Origin: Hellea sp.
GTDB lineage: Bacteria; Pseudomonadota; Alphaproteobacteria; Caulobacterales; Maricaulaceae
NCBI GenBank assembly: GCA_020629135.1
Contig: JAHDDX010000015.1
Location: 1 to 42,424 of the forward strand
Reading direction: 5' to 3'
Length of the DNA stretch: 42,424 nt
Position numbers and translations under genes: made by a program
In this document: in pieces, positions 24,300 through 33,763 of the stretch
How positions within the stretch are numbered: position 1 is the first letter of the stretch
Layout: every line of letters begins with the position of its first letter
Notes under the pieces: model-generated
Seen by the model: the letters and a program-made list of their open reading frames with translations, nothing else
Told to the model about the DNA's origin: nothing
Databases searched by the model: none

Positions 24300-27200
24300 T
24301 TGAATATCTTATCAAACTCAAATGAAGAGTTGACCCACAAGTTTAAACTTGTGCTGACAACAGCCTTAACCGCGATGATGATGTCGCCCTACGCCACGGC
24401 GCAGGACAGTGCAACAGAGCCAAGCGACGAAGATGAAGTCATCGCTACGGGTATCCGTCAGGCCTTGAAGGACGCTCGTGACCTTAAACGAGCAGCGGAT
24501 ACAGCCGTAGATTCAATTACGGCATCAGACGTCTCGACACTTCCTGACCTTTCAGTAGCAGAAGCCTTGCAACGTGTTCCGGGTGTGGTCGCTCAGAGAT
24601 TTGATCTTACAAATGCCAATGCCGGTGATTTCCCATCAACAGAAGGCGGCAACAACCTAATTCGTGGATTGGGCTTCGTTCGTTCCGAGTTCAATGGACG
24701 TGAGACGTTTTCAGCCAATGGTGGTCGTGCACTGGATTTCGGTACTGTGCCTCCTGAACTAATCGGATCTGTTCTCGTTTATAAAAACGTCACTGCGGAT
24801 CAAACCGAAGGCGGAATTGGTGGGACAATCAACCTTAGAACACTTGAGCCTTTTGATAAAGATGGGCTGTTTATCTCTGCTACTGCGGACGGTACTTATA
24901 GCGATTTCCGCGACGAGATTACCCCGGATTTTACTGTAACTGCAGGTAATCGATGGGAAACATCGGGCGGCGAATTTGGGTTGCTGGGTTCGTTTGCTCA
25001 CTCCGAGCTAGATACGCGGGTCGATAATTATCAGTTGGCGCAGTTTGCCGCTGTGAATGCGCTCGAACTGGATCCAAACAACGGTTATGCTGTTACACCT
25101 ACAGATGATTACTTTGTTTTGCCCTTGGGTTACCAGCTAAGAACTAATGAAATTGATCGCGAGAGACAAAGTTATTACGTTGCTGGGCAATGGCAAAGTA
25201 ATGATGATCGTTTCAAGGCGACTGCTAAATATTTCCGGATTGACAATGAAGTTAATCGTGTGGAGCGGACGACTGAATATTTCGCAAATGCTGAGCAGCA
25301 AATAGATGGTGGTACCCATATTGTCGGCGATCTCTCAACAAGTCCATTTACGTCCATCGGTATCGCCCAATGTAGCACGGTTACGGCTGGGTTTCCCAAT
25401 GATTCCTGTTTAGAAGGAAATCCTGGTTTCGGATATCAGCCGGTTAATGGGCTTTACCAGAGCGGTGTGATTTCTAACTCTTTTAGAGATTGGACTGATG
25501 CGCGGGGTGCTCGCCATCAAAACACGGCTATCAATACTGACAACGAATCTCGTACCGAAGACCTGAGTCTTAGCGTTCAATGGCGACCCGCAGACCAATG
25601 GTTCGTTAACATGGATGCCCATCGGACTAAGTCACGCTTCAATCAACAACAACTTTGGGGTGTAACAAATTTCTATTCAGATTTTTCATTCTCAGGCGTA
25701 AGCCAAGATAGTTTCCCGCAAATAACATTGGTGCCGGATCCTGCTAACAATACCTTCCGTCGGTTCCGTGACGGAACAGTAAGTGGGCCAAGTTGGACTG
25801 GCGCTACTGTGGCCGCGAACCCGGCTGCAATCCCGACCGACTTTAGTGACCCTGCGGCTAATTTCTTGCTGTCAGCGGCAGATCAATTTAACGAGAATGA
25901 CGGGGAAGCATGGGCAATCAAAGCTGATATTCATCGTGAGTTTGATAATGATGGTTGGTTTGACGCAATCCAATTCGGGGGGCGTTATTCAGAGCGCGAG
26001 CAAACCAACAGAAATGCGGGTCTGAATTGGGGCTCCTTATCACCTGCTTGGGCTGGTGAATTCGGTAGTACACATGCACAAGTGTCCGAATCACAGGTCG
26101 GGGGCGAGGTCGTCGACTATTCAGACTTCTTTGGTGGTGGTGTGTTTGCTTCGGGTAGCCAATCTCAATTTGTCTTTATCCCAACTAATACGCTCGCGAA
26201 TTATGATTCATTTGTGAATGCGATCTTTACCGATCCGCTATTGTTCGTCGCAAACGGAGAAACGGGCTTCCAAAACCAGGTTGTAAATGGTGGTTTTGAG
26301 AATCCTGCAACTGGGCAAACAGGTGTGTATTCAGGAAGCTGGGTTCCGCTAATGCAGAATGGAGTTGTCGACTACGCTAACCGCGGTACGTCAAATTCTG
26401 TTCAGGAAGATGTGTTTGCGCTTTATGGCCGGGTTGATTTCGGTAAAGAGCTCAATGACGGGTCCTCTCTTGAAGGCAATATCGGCCTACGTTATACAGA
26501 GTCCAAAGTTAGCGGTGAGGGCGGAATTGATTATATCCCAATTACAACTGATCCAACGGATCCAAATAATCTTTCAAATATATTCACCCCGGATGCAGTT
26601 GCTTATTCTCTTCAAGCGGATACCAATCAAACTGGAGTATTTAATACGGTAGATAATTGGCTGCCGTCGTTTAATCTAAAATATAACATAAACGACGAGT
26701 CGTTACTTCGCATGGCATTCAGTAAGAATATTACGCGACCAAATATTAGTCAGCTAAACCCAGGACGTGTCCGTCTTAATGTTCAAGCGTTTCCAACCGG
26801 AGCACCTGATCCCGTGACAGGACAGCGAGAGGTTATTGATGTAATTAACACGTCAATTAATGAATTTGGTGGTAATCCAAACTTGTTGCCAATTGAATCT
26901 TGGAATGCTGATGTTGCGTTTGAGCATTATTTTGGTGATGATAACTATTTCTCGCTGACGGCGTTCTTCAAGGATATCTCAAACAATATTACAACAGATG
27001 TAGAGACAATCGACTTTGTTGCACTTGATGGCGATCAAGTTCCGATCCTTTTCATTGGTGATCAAAACCAGGATAAAGCAACGTTTAAGGGAATAGAATT
27101 AGCTTATCAGCACTTCTTTGATGATCTGCCCGGATTGTTTTCCAATCTTGGTGTTCAGGCAAATCTTACTTTGATTGATGCAAATACTAATGCGCCGGTT

Positions 27201-27608
27201 GCTGTTATTGATACCAATGGAGATGGTCTCCCTGATAGTGACGAACGTATCTACAGGTTTGGCGTCGATAATTTCCTTGGAACCTCCAAGTATACTGGAA
27301 ACCTGGTTGGTATTTATCAAGACGATCAGTTTGAGTTCAGATTGGCATATAACTATCGATCCGACTTTCTGGTGTCATATTCTGACCAGATCACGGGTAA
27401 CCCAATATTTGTAGACGGCGAGGGCGTGCTGGATGGTTCAGCAAAGTGGGATATTAGTGACCGTATTCAGTTGCGCTTCCAAGCGTCGAATATTCTTGGA
27501 AACGAAACAAATCTTTATCAGCAAGTTGATCAAGTTGGGCAAAACTTCCCTCGAGCAAAGATTAAATCAGATCGGCGCCTCAAGTTCGGAATCCGCGTTC
27601 AATATTAA
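24300..27608 (+). CDS. TonB-dependent receptor (large Caulobacter/Xanthomonas type)
   Basis: 1102 aa outer-membrane receptor. It starts at TTG 24300 behind GAGGGGAG (6-base spacing); the next methionines lie inside the signal peptide, so the TTG is needed. The signal peptide ends at SPYATAQ. The plug domain begins DEVIATGIRQALKDAR and includes LPDLSVAEALQRVPGV, LIRGLGFVRSEFNGR and the late-plug GGIGGTINLRT; a long beta barrel follows and ends FGIRVQY with the usual terminal aromatic residue. This type imports oligosaccharides or other ligands into the periplasm. Adjacent GH3, symporters and shared operator sequences indicate a glucoside ligand. Confidence 0.94.
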   Translation: MNILSNSNEELTHKFKLVLTTALTAMMMSPYATAQDSATEPSDEDEVIATGIRQALKDARDLKRAADTAVDSITASDVSTLPDLSVAEALQRVPGVVAQRFDLTNANAGDFPSTEGGNNLIRGLGFVRSEFNGRETFSANGGRALDFGTVPPELIGSVLVYKNVTADQTEGGIGGTINLRTLEPFDKDGLFISATADGTYSDFRDEITPDFTVTAGNRWETSGGEFGLLGSFAHSELDTRVDNYQLAQFAAVNALELDPNNGYAVTPTDDYFVLPLGYQLRTNEIDRERQSYYVAGQWQSNDDRFKATAKYFRIDNEVNRVERTTEYFANAEQQIDGGTHIVGDLSTSPFTSIGIAQCSTVTAGFPNDSCLEGNPGFGYQPVNGLYQSGVISNSFRDWTDARGARHQNTAINTDNESRTEDLSLSVQWRPADQWFVNMDAHRTKSRFNQQQLWGVTNFYSDFSFSGVSQDSFPQITLVPDPANNTFRRFRDGTVSGPSWTGATVAANPAAIPTDFSDPAANFLLSAADQFNENDGEAWAIKADIHREFDNDGWFDAIQFGGRYSEREQTNRNAGLNWGSLSPAWAGEFGSTHAQVSESQVGGEVVDYSDFFGGGVFASGSQSQFVFIPTNTLANYDSFVNAIFTDPLLFVANGETGFQNQVVNGGFENPATGQTGVYSGSWVPLMQNGVVDYANRGTSNSVQEDVFALYGRVDFGKELNDGSSLEGNIGLRYTESKVSGEGGIDYIPITTDPTDPNNLSNIFTPDAVAYSLQADTNQTGVFNTVDNWLPSFNLKYNINDESLLRMAFSKNITRPNISQLNPGRVRLNVQAFPTGAPDPVTGQREVIDVINTSINEFGGNPNLLPIESWNADVAFEHYFGDDNYFSLTAFFKDISNNITTDVETIDFVALDGDQVPILFIGDQNQDKATFKGIELAYQHFFDDLPGLFSNLGVQANLTLIDANTNAPVAVIDTNGDGLPDSDERIYRFGVDNFLGTSKYTGNLVGIYQDDQFEFRLAYNYRSDFLVSYSDQITGNPIFVDGEGVLDGSAKWDISDRIQLRFQASNILGNETNLYQQVDQVGQNFPRAKIKSDRRLKFGIRVQY

Positions 27609-27630
27609 ATCCGCTTGTAGATTTTCTATC

Positions 27631-27656
27631 AGGAGGGGTTAGCCCCTCCTTTTTTT
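27631..27656 (+). terminator. Rho-independent terminator after the TonB receptor
   Basis: Perfect 8-base stem AGGAGGGG (27631-27638) and CCCCTCCT (27643-27650) with loop TTAG and seven T residues. It is 22 bases after the receptor stop. The T tract is only on the plus-strand side, so it serves the receptor rather than the convergent halogenase genes. Confidence 0.92.
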
Positions 27657-27675
27657 ATGAAAACTGCAGATTTTC

Positions 27676-29184
27676 TCAAATAGCCTTACAGTTATTATCG
27701 ATGAAACTTTGATGAGAAGGCATTTGGTTGAGACAGTTCGCCCAGGTTCGACGAATATCGGACATTCTTTTCTCAAGCTCACCAGATGGCATAATATTAG
27801 TTGTCGGGTGATAGCTTTTGGGTTTTAGCCCCTGTCCGTGCATAACGGCAAACCAACTAATCGCACCGAATAATTCATGTCCGTCCCTGTAAACATGGGC
27901 CATATCCTGATACAGATTAATTCGGTTCTGGAGCGTTTCAGGAATGCTCATATTCTTGCAATATCGCCAGAATGAGCTGTCCTCGCGTTGCGTTGCTTTG
28001 TAGTGCAAGATGAGGAAGTCTCGGGTTTCACAAAACTCGCGATAGGTTTGTTCATTGTAAAAATCGATCACAGCCTGACTGAAATCGCGATCAGGGAAAT
28101 GGGTCATGATCCGGGCTATAGCTGTTTGTATGAGATGAATGGACGTTGATTCTAACGGCTCCATAAACCCTCCAGAGAGCCCCAATGATAATACATTTTT
28201 CTTCCAGGGTTCTTTGCGAATGCCGGTCTTAAAACGAATGATGCGCGGGTCTCCAAGAGGGCTGGAGTCCAGGCCGTCGATCAAGGTATTAATGGCTTCG
28301 TCGTCACTGATATGATCAGCGCAGTACACATAGCCATTTCCGGTTCTGGATTGAAGCGGGATCCGCCATTGCCAGCCGGCAGACTTTGCCGTGGATCGTG
28401 TATATGGAATTGGGTCTGAGATCTTTTCCGATCCAACGGTCACAGCGCGGTTACAGGGCAAAAATTCAGACCAGTCTTCAAAGCCCGACTGCAAAGTTTT
28501 TTCAATCAGCAGGCCGTAAAAACCCGTGCAGTCAATAAAGAATTCACCGTCTATTTTTTGCCCGTCTTCGAGGTCAAGGCTTTCAATAAATCCGGTTTCA
28601 GTGTTTTGATTGGCATTGATCACTTTGCCTTGAATTCGTCGGACGCCCCTGGCTTCGGCAAATCCGCGCATAAACCGAGCATAGAGCGTCGCATCAAAAT
28701 GAAAGGCATAGGCAATCCGAGAAAGAGGAGAATTGGCTATGTTTACGGGACGTTGAAATTTGCCGGCGCGCGCCGCCATAATTTGCAAATTGTAATCGTC
28801 AATAGACTCTGAATGCCCCATCTCTTGGTGACGTAACCAGAAATGATGGAAGTTAAGGCCTTCCATATCCAGTCCGTATTCACCAAATGGGTGAATATAA
28901 CTATTTCCGATTTTATCCCAATCGACGAATTCGATTCCGAGTTTAAACGTGGCATTGGTCTGTTTGACAAAATCGTCTTCATCTAGCCCAAGCAGGTCGT
29001 TAAAGTATGTAATGTGAGGGATCGTGGCTTCGCCGACGCCAATAGTTCCTATGGTTTCGGACTCAATCAGTGTGATATTTATATCGGGGTGAATTAGTAG
29101 ACGTGACATGGCCGCCGCGGCCATCCAGCCGGCCGTCCCGCCGCCAACGATCACAACATTTTTTATATTTTTTTCATGCAGCAT
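27676..29184 (-). CDS. Tryptophan halogenase-like FAD-dependent protein (copy 4 of array)
   Basis: 502 aa, the size of flavin-dependent tryptophan halogenases (PrnA/RebH/BrvH-like). FAD-binding GGGTAGW (residues 14-20), IGVGEATIPHI, catalytic lysine candidate Lys81 in TFKLGIEF, the halogenase signature WxWxIP in GWQWRIPLQ, and EPLESTSI are all present. Such enzymes use FADH2, O2 and halide to make a lysine-bound hypohalous species that halogenates an aromatic ring; members beside TonB receptors in alpha- and gammaproteobacteria mostly have unknown natural substrates. No flavin reductase is nearby. Last gene of the array, 31 bases after copy 3, convergent with the TonB receptor. Confidence 0.92.
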   Translation of the reverse strand: MLHEKNIKNVVIVGGGTAGWMAAAAMSRLLIHPDINITLIESETIGTIGVGEATIPHITYFNDLLGLDEDDFVKQTNATFKLGIEFVDWDKIGNSYIHPFGEYGLDMEGLNFHHFWLRHQEMGHSESIDDYNLQIMAARAGKFQRPVNIANSPLSRIAYAFHFDATLYARFMRGFAEARGVRRIQGKVINANQNTETGFIESLDLEDGQKIDGEFFIDCTGFYGLLIEKTLQSGFEDWSEFLPCNRAVTVGSEKISDPIPYTRSTAKSAGWQWRIPLQSRTGNGYVYCADHISDDEAINTLIDGLDSSPLGDPRIIRFKTGIRKEPWKKNVLSLGLSGGFMEPLESTSIHLIQTAIARIMTHFPDRDFSQAVIDFYNEQTYREFCETRDFLILHYKATQREDSSFWRYCKNMSIPETLQNRINLYQDMAHVYRDGHELFGAISWFAVMHGQGLKPKSYHPTTNIMPSGELEKRMSDIRRTWANCLNQMPSHQSFIDNNCKAI

Positions 29185-29215
29185 TGTGTGTTTGTCTCGC
29201 TATAAATGAGATTTG

Positions 29216-30724
29216 TTAATCGCAATATTGGCTTAAGAATTGTTCGTGTGTCGGCATGTTTTTAACCGCGGACTCAATGGATCTTTCCATCGAAATCAAA
29301 CTGTTTCGAACCTGTTCGCTTTGAATTCCGGCAACAATCGGATCAACAACTCGCGGGTAAATGTTTTGTCCCAGCATGACGGCAACCCAACTGGGTTGTG
29401 AAAAGAGGTCGTCTTCATATCTAAATACTCGCCCGCCCTCTTTAAATATTTCAATTTTTTCTTGAAGGCTGTGTGGCACGGACATATTGCGACAGTAATT
29501 CCAGAACTCACTGTCGTCGCGGTCTGTGGCATAATAGTGCAAGATAATAAAATCACGGACTTGTACAAATAGTTGACGGAGCTGACGATTATACTCATCG
29601 CGAATAACCGGGGAAAGGGATCCGTCCGGAAACAATGAGATAAACCGACTGATCCCCATTTGTATTAAGTAAATTGAAGTCGATTCCAAAGGTTCTAAAA
29701 ATCCTGCGGAAAGACCAATGGCGACGCAATTCTTTTCCCAAAATGACTTTTGACATCCAGTTCTAAACTTGATCAATTTCGGATCGCTCATTGGCGGACT
29801 TTCCAGGTCATCCAAAAGCGATTGTTGCGCGTCCTCATCTGACAGGAATTCTCGGGCGTAAATATGGCCATTGCCAATGCGGTTCTGCGTGGGGATGCGC
29901 CATTGCCAGCCGGCTTGTTTTGCCGTGGAAATAGTGTAGGGGGTCAGAGGTCCTTCCAGTTCGCAAGCGACGGCTTGCGCGGTGTCACAAGGCAGCCAAT
30001 GCGACCAATCTTCAAATTCCACCCCAAGCGTTTGAGATAGTAAAAGCGCCCGGAAACCGGTGCAATCAAAAAAGAAATCACCGTCAATAACGGCGCCGGA
30101 TTCTAGCTGTAGACTTTTTATATTTCCATTTTGCAAATGAGTTTGGACATGTTTGACCTTGCCTTCCATGCGATTGACGCCGTTCTGTTCAGAATATTTT
30201 CGAAGAAATTTCGCGTAAAGTGTCGCGTCAAAATGATAGGCATATCTGAGTTGAGATTGAACCGATCGCGGATCGGATCCTGGAAGCGCGAATTTGTTGG
30301 CATAACCCGCCATGGCACAAATGCTATATTCCCAAATCGGTTTAGGATTTCCATTAGCCCGCGTGTTGAGCCAGAACTGATGGAAATCGATCCCCATCAT
30401 ATCGGCTCCGTGATTTCCAAATGGATGGAAATAAGAGTCGCCTATCTTGCCCCAATTTTTAAACTCAATGCCGAGCTTAAAGGTCGCGTTGGTGGCTTTC
30501 ATGAATTCCTGTTCGCCGATGCCAAGAATTGCGTTGAAATTCAGGATGTCTGGAATAGTGGCCTCGCCAACACCAACGGTCCCGATCTGATCTGACTCGA
30601 TCAATGTGATTTTAACATTGTCAGGATTAAGCATGCGCGAAAGTGCAGCCGCGGTCATCCACCCCGCGGATCCACCCCCGACGATGACAATCGAACGAAT
30701 ATGTTTATTCGAGATTTCCGTCAT
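29216..30724 (-). CDS. Tryptophan halogenase-like FAD-dependent protein (copy 3 of array)
   Basis: 502 aa with intact landmarks: VGGGSAGW, VGVGEATIPDI, Lys83 in TFKLGIEF, GWQWRIPTQ, GLSAGFLEPLESTSIYLIQ and the C-terminal SWVAVMLGQNIYP. It is clearly paralogous to copies 1 and 4, so the array grew by duplication followed by divergence. The ATG overlaps the stop of the degenerate copy 2 by four bases (ATGA), so translation of this active-looking enzyme is tied to the inactive-looking one. Confidence 0.92.
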   Translation of the reverse strand: MTEISNKHIRSIVIVGGGSAGWMTAAALSRMLNPDNVKITLIESDQIGTVGVGEATIPDILNFNAILGIGEQEFMKATNATFKLGIEFKNWGKIGDSYFHPFGNHGADMMGIDFHQFWLNTRANGNPKPIWEYSICAMAGYANKFALPGSDPRSVQSQLRYAYHFDATLYAKFLRKYSEQNGVNRMEGKVKHVQTHLQNGNIKSLQLESGAVIDGDFFFDCTGFRALLLSQTLGVEFEDWSHWLPCDTAQAVACELEGPLTPYTISTAKQAGWQWRIPTQNRIGNGHIYAREFLSDEDAQQSLLDDLESPPMSDPKLIKFRTGCQKSFWEKNCVAIGLSAGFLEPLESTSIYLIQMGISRFISLFPDGSLSPVIRDEYNRQLRQLFVQVRDFIILHYYATDRDDSEFWNYCRNMSVPHSLQEKIEIFKEGGRVFRYEDDLFSQPSWVAVMLGQNIYPRVVDPIVAGIQSEQVRNSLISMERSIESAVKNMPTHEQFLSQYCD

Positions 30725-32175
30725 TTTTTCTTTTCCAGATATTCCAGCATTCTGGCTATATATCTATCATGGGGCGGAAGTTTTTTCACGATTAAATCCA
30801 AGCTGGTTTTCATTTGTGCGAGCTTTTGGGTGATCTGGTCGTTGCTGAGGTGATCGATAAAGATATTGTCACGGGCCGGAATTCGCCCCATGCCAAAATG
30901 AAGGATCATCCAGTCTTGTTCATTATAGGGTTCATGGTCATAAGAAACGAAAAGCCCACGCGAGTTGAATTGGACTAACTTTCGTTCAAGCTCTGTTTCT
31001 ATCGGTCCGCTGGAGACTTCGGTCCAATAAGGCGTATCAGGAAACCCTGTTGTTTTATACAACGCCTTGGAAAATATGGTCGCATATTTGTAATCAGCGT
31101 CAAACAAACGATTATATTCGCGGGCCTCAAGTGACATGTCTTTTGTAACGGGAAAGAGGGATAAAAGGCGCTCAATATCTTTTTGTAAAAGCAAATATGG
31201 GGTCGGAGAGATCGGGTCCGTGACCGCGGCGGAAAGACCGAGACTCACACAATTATCGACCCAGGCAACGCGTTGCTTTCCGGTCTTCAGTTCAAAATGA
31301 ACCGATGGTTCGTGAAAATGATGATTAAGAGCATCGTCCTTATTTTCGGGGCTGGAAACGCCCATACGAATTAGCGAATGTCTAAGCGGCGTATCCGATA
31401 TCCAGCCATTATCATTTGCATAGACCTGCCTAAGAGGGGGACTGTTGTCGGAATAAGGTTTTTCACTAACCGCAAAATAAAGATTTTGGTCTTCGGTAAA
31501 TTTGATGCCGAGCGCGGATAACAGCTCGCTTTCCATTCCGGTCACATCAATAAACAAATCTGCGGTAAGGTCTTTGCCATTAGCCAAGGAAATTGAATTC
31601 AATTTGCCCTGGCTAGCGTTAACGCCGTCAACTTTACCTTGAACTCTGACCACTCGATTAGCGCTGGAATGAATTTTCCGGATGATATTTGTGAGCGAAG
31701 TTGGATTAAATTGATAGCCATACTCAGCCCGGGAGATGGGCAGGTTTTGATCATTTGGGGGATGGACAAATCGACCGTTTTGGCCAGCAATTGCCCCGGG
31801 TAGAAGAGGTTCTAATTGCGTGTTGGTTTTTGCCAGATAATGATGAAATGGGACGCTATCCCAAACTGGGAAGGGCAGGTTAAAGCATAGAACCCAATTT
31901 CCCGCATCACCCCAATTTTTATATTGTGTGCCATAAGAGAAGACCGTGTGCGTTTTGGTCATTATATCGGGTTCAGACAAACCGATTTCATTGTGAAAAC
32001 TATAGGAGGTTGGCGTTGATACGGTTCCGTATAGATAATCCTCCCCATCGTTTTGAGGTGTTTCCAAAAAGGTAATAGAAATGTCCTGCGGCAGAGACCG
32101 GTCAAGCGCAGCGGCCACATATTCGGCGGCCAGGCCGCTTCCACAAATTAAAACCGAACTTAACTTTCCAGACAT
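30721..32175 (-). CDS. Degenerate tryptophan halogenase-like protein (copy 2 of array)
   Basis: 484 aa, alignable to its neighbours along its length but with key sites changed. The FAD motif is GSGLAAEY rather than GGGTAGW. VGVGEAT is replaced by LYGTVST. The position of the catalytic lysine in FKLGIEF is Ser80 in VFSYGTQY. WxWxIP is replaced by NGWISDTPLR. EPLESTS is TDPISPTP. It has no frameshift or stop and is coupled on both sides (TGATG with copy 1, ATGA with copy 3), so it is a maintained gene, not a pseudogene. A regulatory, scaffold or altered flavoprotein role is inference. Confidence 0.85.
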   Translation of the reverse strand: MSGKLSSVLICGSGLAAEYVAAALDRSLPQDISITFLETPQNDGEDYLYGTVSTPTSYSFHNEIGLSEPDIMTKTHTVFSYGTQYKNWGDAGNWVLCFNLPFPVWDSVPFHHYLAKTNTQLEPLLPGAIAGQNGRFVHPPNDQNLPISRAEYGYQFNPTSLTNIIRKIHSSANRVVRVQGKVDGVNASQGKLNSISLANGKDLTADLFIDVTGMESELLSALGIKFTEDQNLYFAVSEKPYSDNSPPLRQVYANDNGWISDTPLRHSLIRMGVSSPENKDDALNHHFHEPSVHFELKTGKQRVAWVDNCVSLGLSAAVTDPISPTPYLLLQKDIERLLSLFPVTKDMSLEAREYNRLFDADYKYATIFSKALYKTTGFPDTPYWTEVSSGPIETELERKLVQFNSRGLFVSYDHEPYNEQDWMILHFGMGRIPARDNIFIDHLSNDQITQKLAQMKTSLDLIVKKLPPHDRYIARMLEYLEKKK

Positions 32176-33701
32176 CAGGCGGACGCTTCCGGCGATAGGG
32201 CTGCATTGGCGCCAATCCGATTGATGAAATCTTGTTGTGGGGCTGTATTACCGGCGGCGAACGCTACGGCTTTACGTATTTGTTCCATTGTCTTGAATTG
32301 TTCTTGCTCCGACAAGTGGTCGACACGTCGATCATAGTTGTTGGGAATTAGATTTTGTCCAACTAATACTGCGACCCAGCTAGGAGGTAAAAACGCGCCG
32401 ATTTCGTATTTAATGATGTGCCCGCGATGCAACCAGGCATCTATTTTTTCTTGCAAACTATCCGGCAAGGTAAGGGACCTGAAATGGCGCCACATTTCAC
32501 TATCCTCACGCTGGGTTGCCACATAATGCAAAAGCAGGAAGTCACGAACACGGTCAAAATGCAAATCCATGCGGCGATTATATTCGTCAATATCCGAGTC
32601 GGGAAAATACATGTCCGGAAACAATTGTAAAAGCTCGGTAATGCCTTCTTGAATTAAATAAATAGAGGTCGATTCCAAAGGTTCAAGAAAACCCCCAGAC
32701 AGACCAATTGCGACGACATTTTTGTGCCAGAGTTTTTTGCGTTTGCCTGTCTTGAAAAACAATTGCTTTGGATCCGCAAGGGGGTCCGCGTCGAGGTTGT
32801 CCATTAACTGAGCCAGGGCTTCATCATCGGAAATAAACTCATTCCAATAGACGTGACCATTTCCCGTCCTGTGTTGCAATGGGATACGCCATTGCCAGCC
32901 AGCGGTCCGAGCCGTCGCCTGTGTGTAAGGCCGCAAATTAGCAGGGCCGGACTTTGTTGGAACGGCTATTGCGCGGTTGCAAGGTAGCCATTCACTCCAA
33001 TCTTCATAACCGGTTTTCAGGGCCTGCTCGATCAACACGCCTCTAAACCCGGAGCAATCAACAAAAAGATCGGCCGATATTTGCTCACCATTCTCAAGGA
33101 TCAAGTTTTTCACAAAACCGGTTTCTGAATCTAACTGAGATTCCGTTGCTTTGCCTTCAATTCGGGTAACACCATTGGCTTCAGCATGTTGTCGCAAAAA
33201 TCCGGCATAGAGGCTCGCGTCAAACTGATAGGCATAGCCAAATGTTGACTCAATTTTTGACGGATCTGGATCTGGATATTGGAAACGCCCAAGCTCGGCA
33301 GCAATAATTGGGTAAGAGTAATCGCTGAGCCTGGTTGTGTCACCCGACTGTCGGGCATTCACCCAAAAATGATGAAACGAAATATGATTGATTGGCTGCC
33401 CAAAATCGCCAAATGGGTGAATATATCGATCACCGATTTTTCCCCAGTCGCAAAATTCAATTCCCAGTTTGAAGGTCGCTTTCGTGGCTTTCATGAAGGT
33501 CGGTTCGTGAATTCCAAGTGTTTCATTGAAATAACGAATATGAGGCAGGGTAGCTTCGCCGACGCCCACTGTGCCGATCTGTTCGCTTTCAATCAATGTA
33601 ATCGCAATGTCAGAGTGTTTGAGTTTTTCAGCCAAGCCTGCTGCGGTCATCCAGCCGGCGGTGCCGCCCCCAAGAATACAAATCTTTTGAATATGATTCA
33701 C
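32175..33701 (-). CDS. Tryptophan halogenase-like FAD-dependent protein (copy 1, first of array)
   Basis: 508 aa with GGGTAGWMTAAG, VGVGEATLPHI, Lys78 in TFKLGIEF, GWQWRIPLQ, GLSGGFLEPLESTSIYLIQ and SWVAVLVGQNLIP. All residues expected for flavin-dependent halogenation are present. It is the promoter-proximal gene of the four-gene array; the ATG is 37 bases from a perfect 9-base-arm inverted repeat. Its stop shares one base with the start of the degenerate copy. Confidence 0.92.
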   Translation of the reverse strand: MNHIQKICILGGGTAGWMTAAGLAEKLKHSDIAITLIESEQIGTVGVGEATLPHIRYFNETLGIHEPTFMKATKATFKLGIEFCDWGKIGDRYIHPFGDFGQPINHISFHHFWVNARQSGDTTRLSDYSYPIIAAELGRFQYPDPDPSKIESTFGYAYQFDASLYAGFLRQHAEANGVTRIEGKATESQLDSETGFVKNLILENGEQISADLFVDCSGFRGVLIEQALKTGYEDWSEWLPCNRAIAVPTKSGPANLRPYTQATARTAGWQWRIPLQHRTGNGHVYWNEFISDDEALAQLMDNLDADPLADPKQLFFKTGKRKKLWHKNVVAIGLSGGFLEPLESTSIYLIQEGITELLQLFPDMYFPDSDIDEYNRRMDLHFDRVRDFLLLHYVATQREDSEMWRHFRSLTLPDSLQEKIDAWLHRGHIIKYEIGAFLPPSWVAVLVGQNLIPNNYDRRVDHLSEQEQFKTMEQIRKAVAFAAGNTAPQQDFINRIGANAALSPEASA

Positions 33702-33737
33702 AGAATTATATCTTAAATTTCAATGGTTTAGTTTGGA

Positions 33738-33763
33738 TGTGCATAAGTCAAATATTATGCACA
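33738..33763. promoter_or_regulatory. Perfect inverted repeat upstream of the halogenase array
   Basis: TGTGCATAA (33738-33746) and TTATGCACA (33755-33763) are exact reverse complements separated by 8 bases, 37 bases upstream of the first halogenase start. The 17-base centre-to-centre spacing of the arms places both half-sites on one DNA face within about 1.6 turns, fitting a dimeric regulator. There is no T tract after it, so a terminator is unlikely. Confidence 0.6.

Noticed and set aside
30721-32175. Treating the degenerate halogenase copy as a pseudogene
   Set aside because: Full-length frame, coupled to both neighbours, with retained overall fold pattern; loss is restricted to catalytic and cofactor motifs.
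27676-33701. Reading the halogenase array as a natural-product biosynthetic cluster
   Set aside because: No NRPS, PKS, flavin reductase, tailoring or export genes are nearby; the context is a TonB receptor/sugar-uptake locus.
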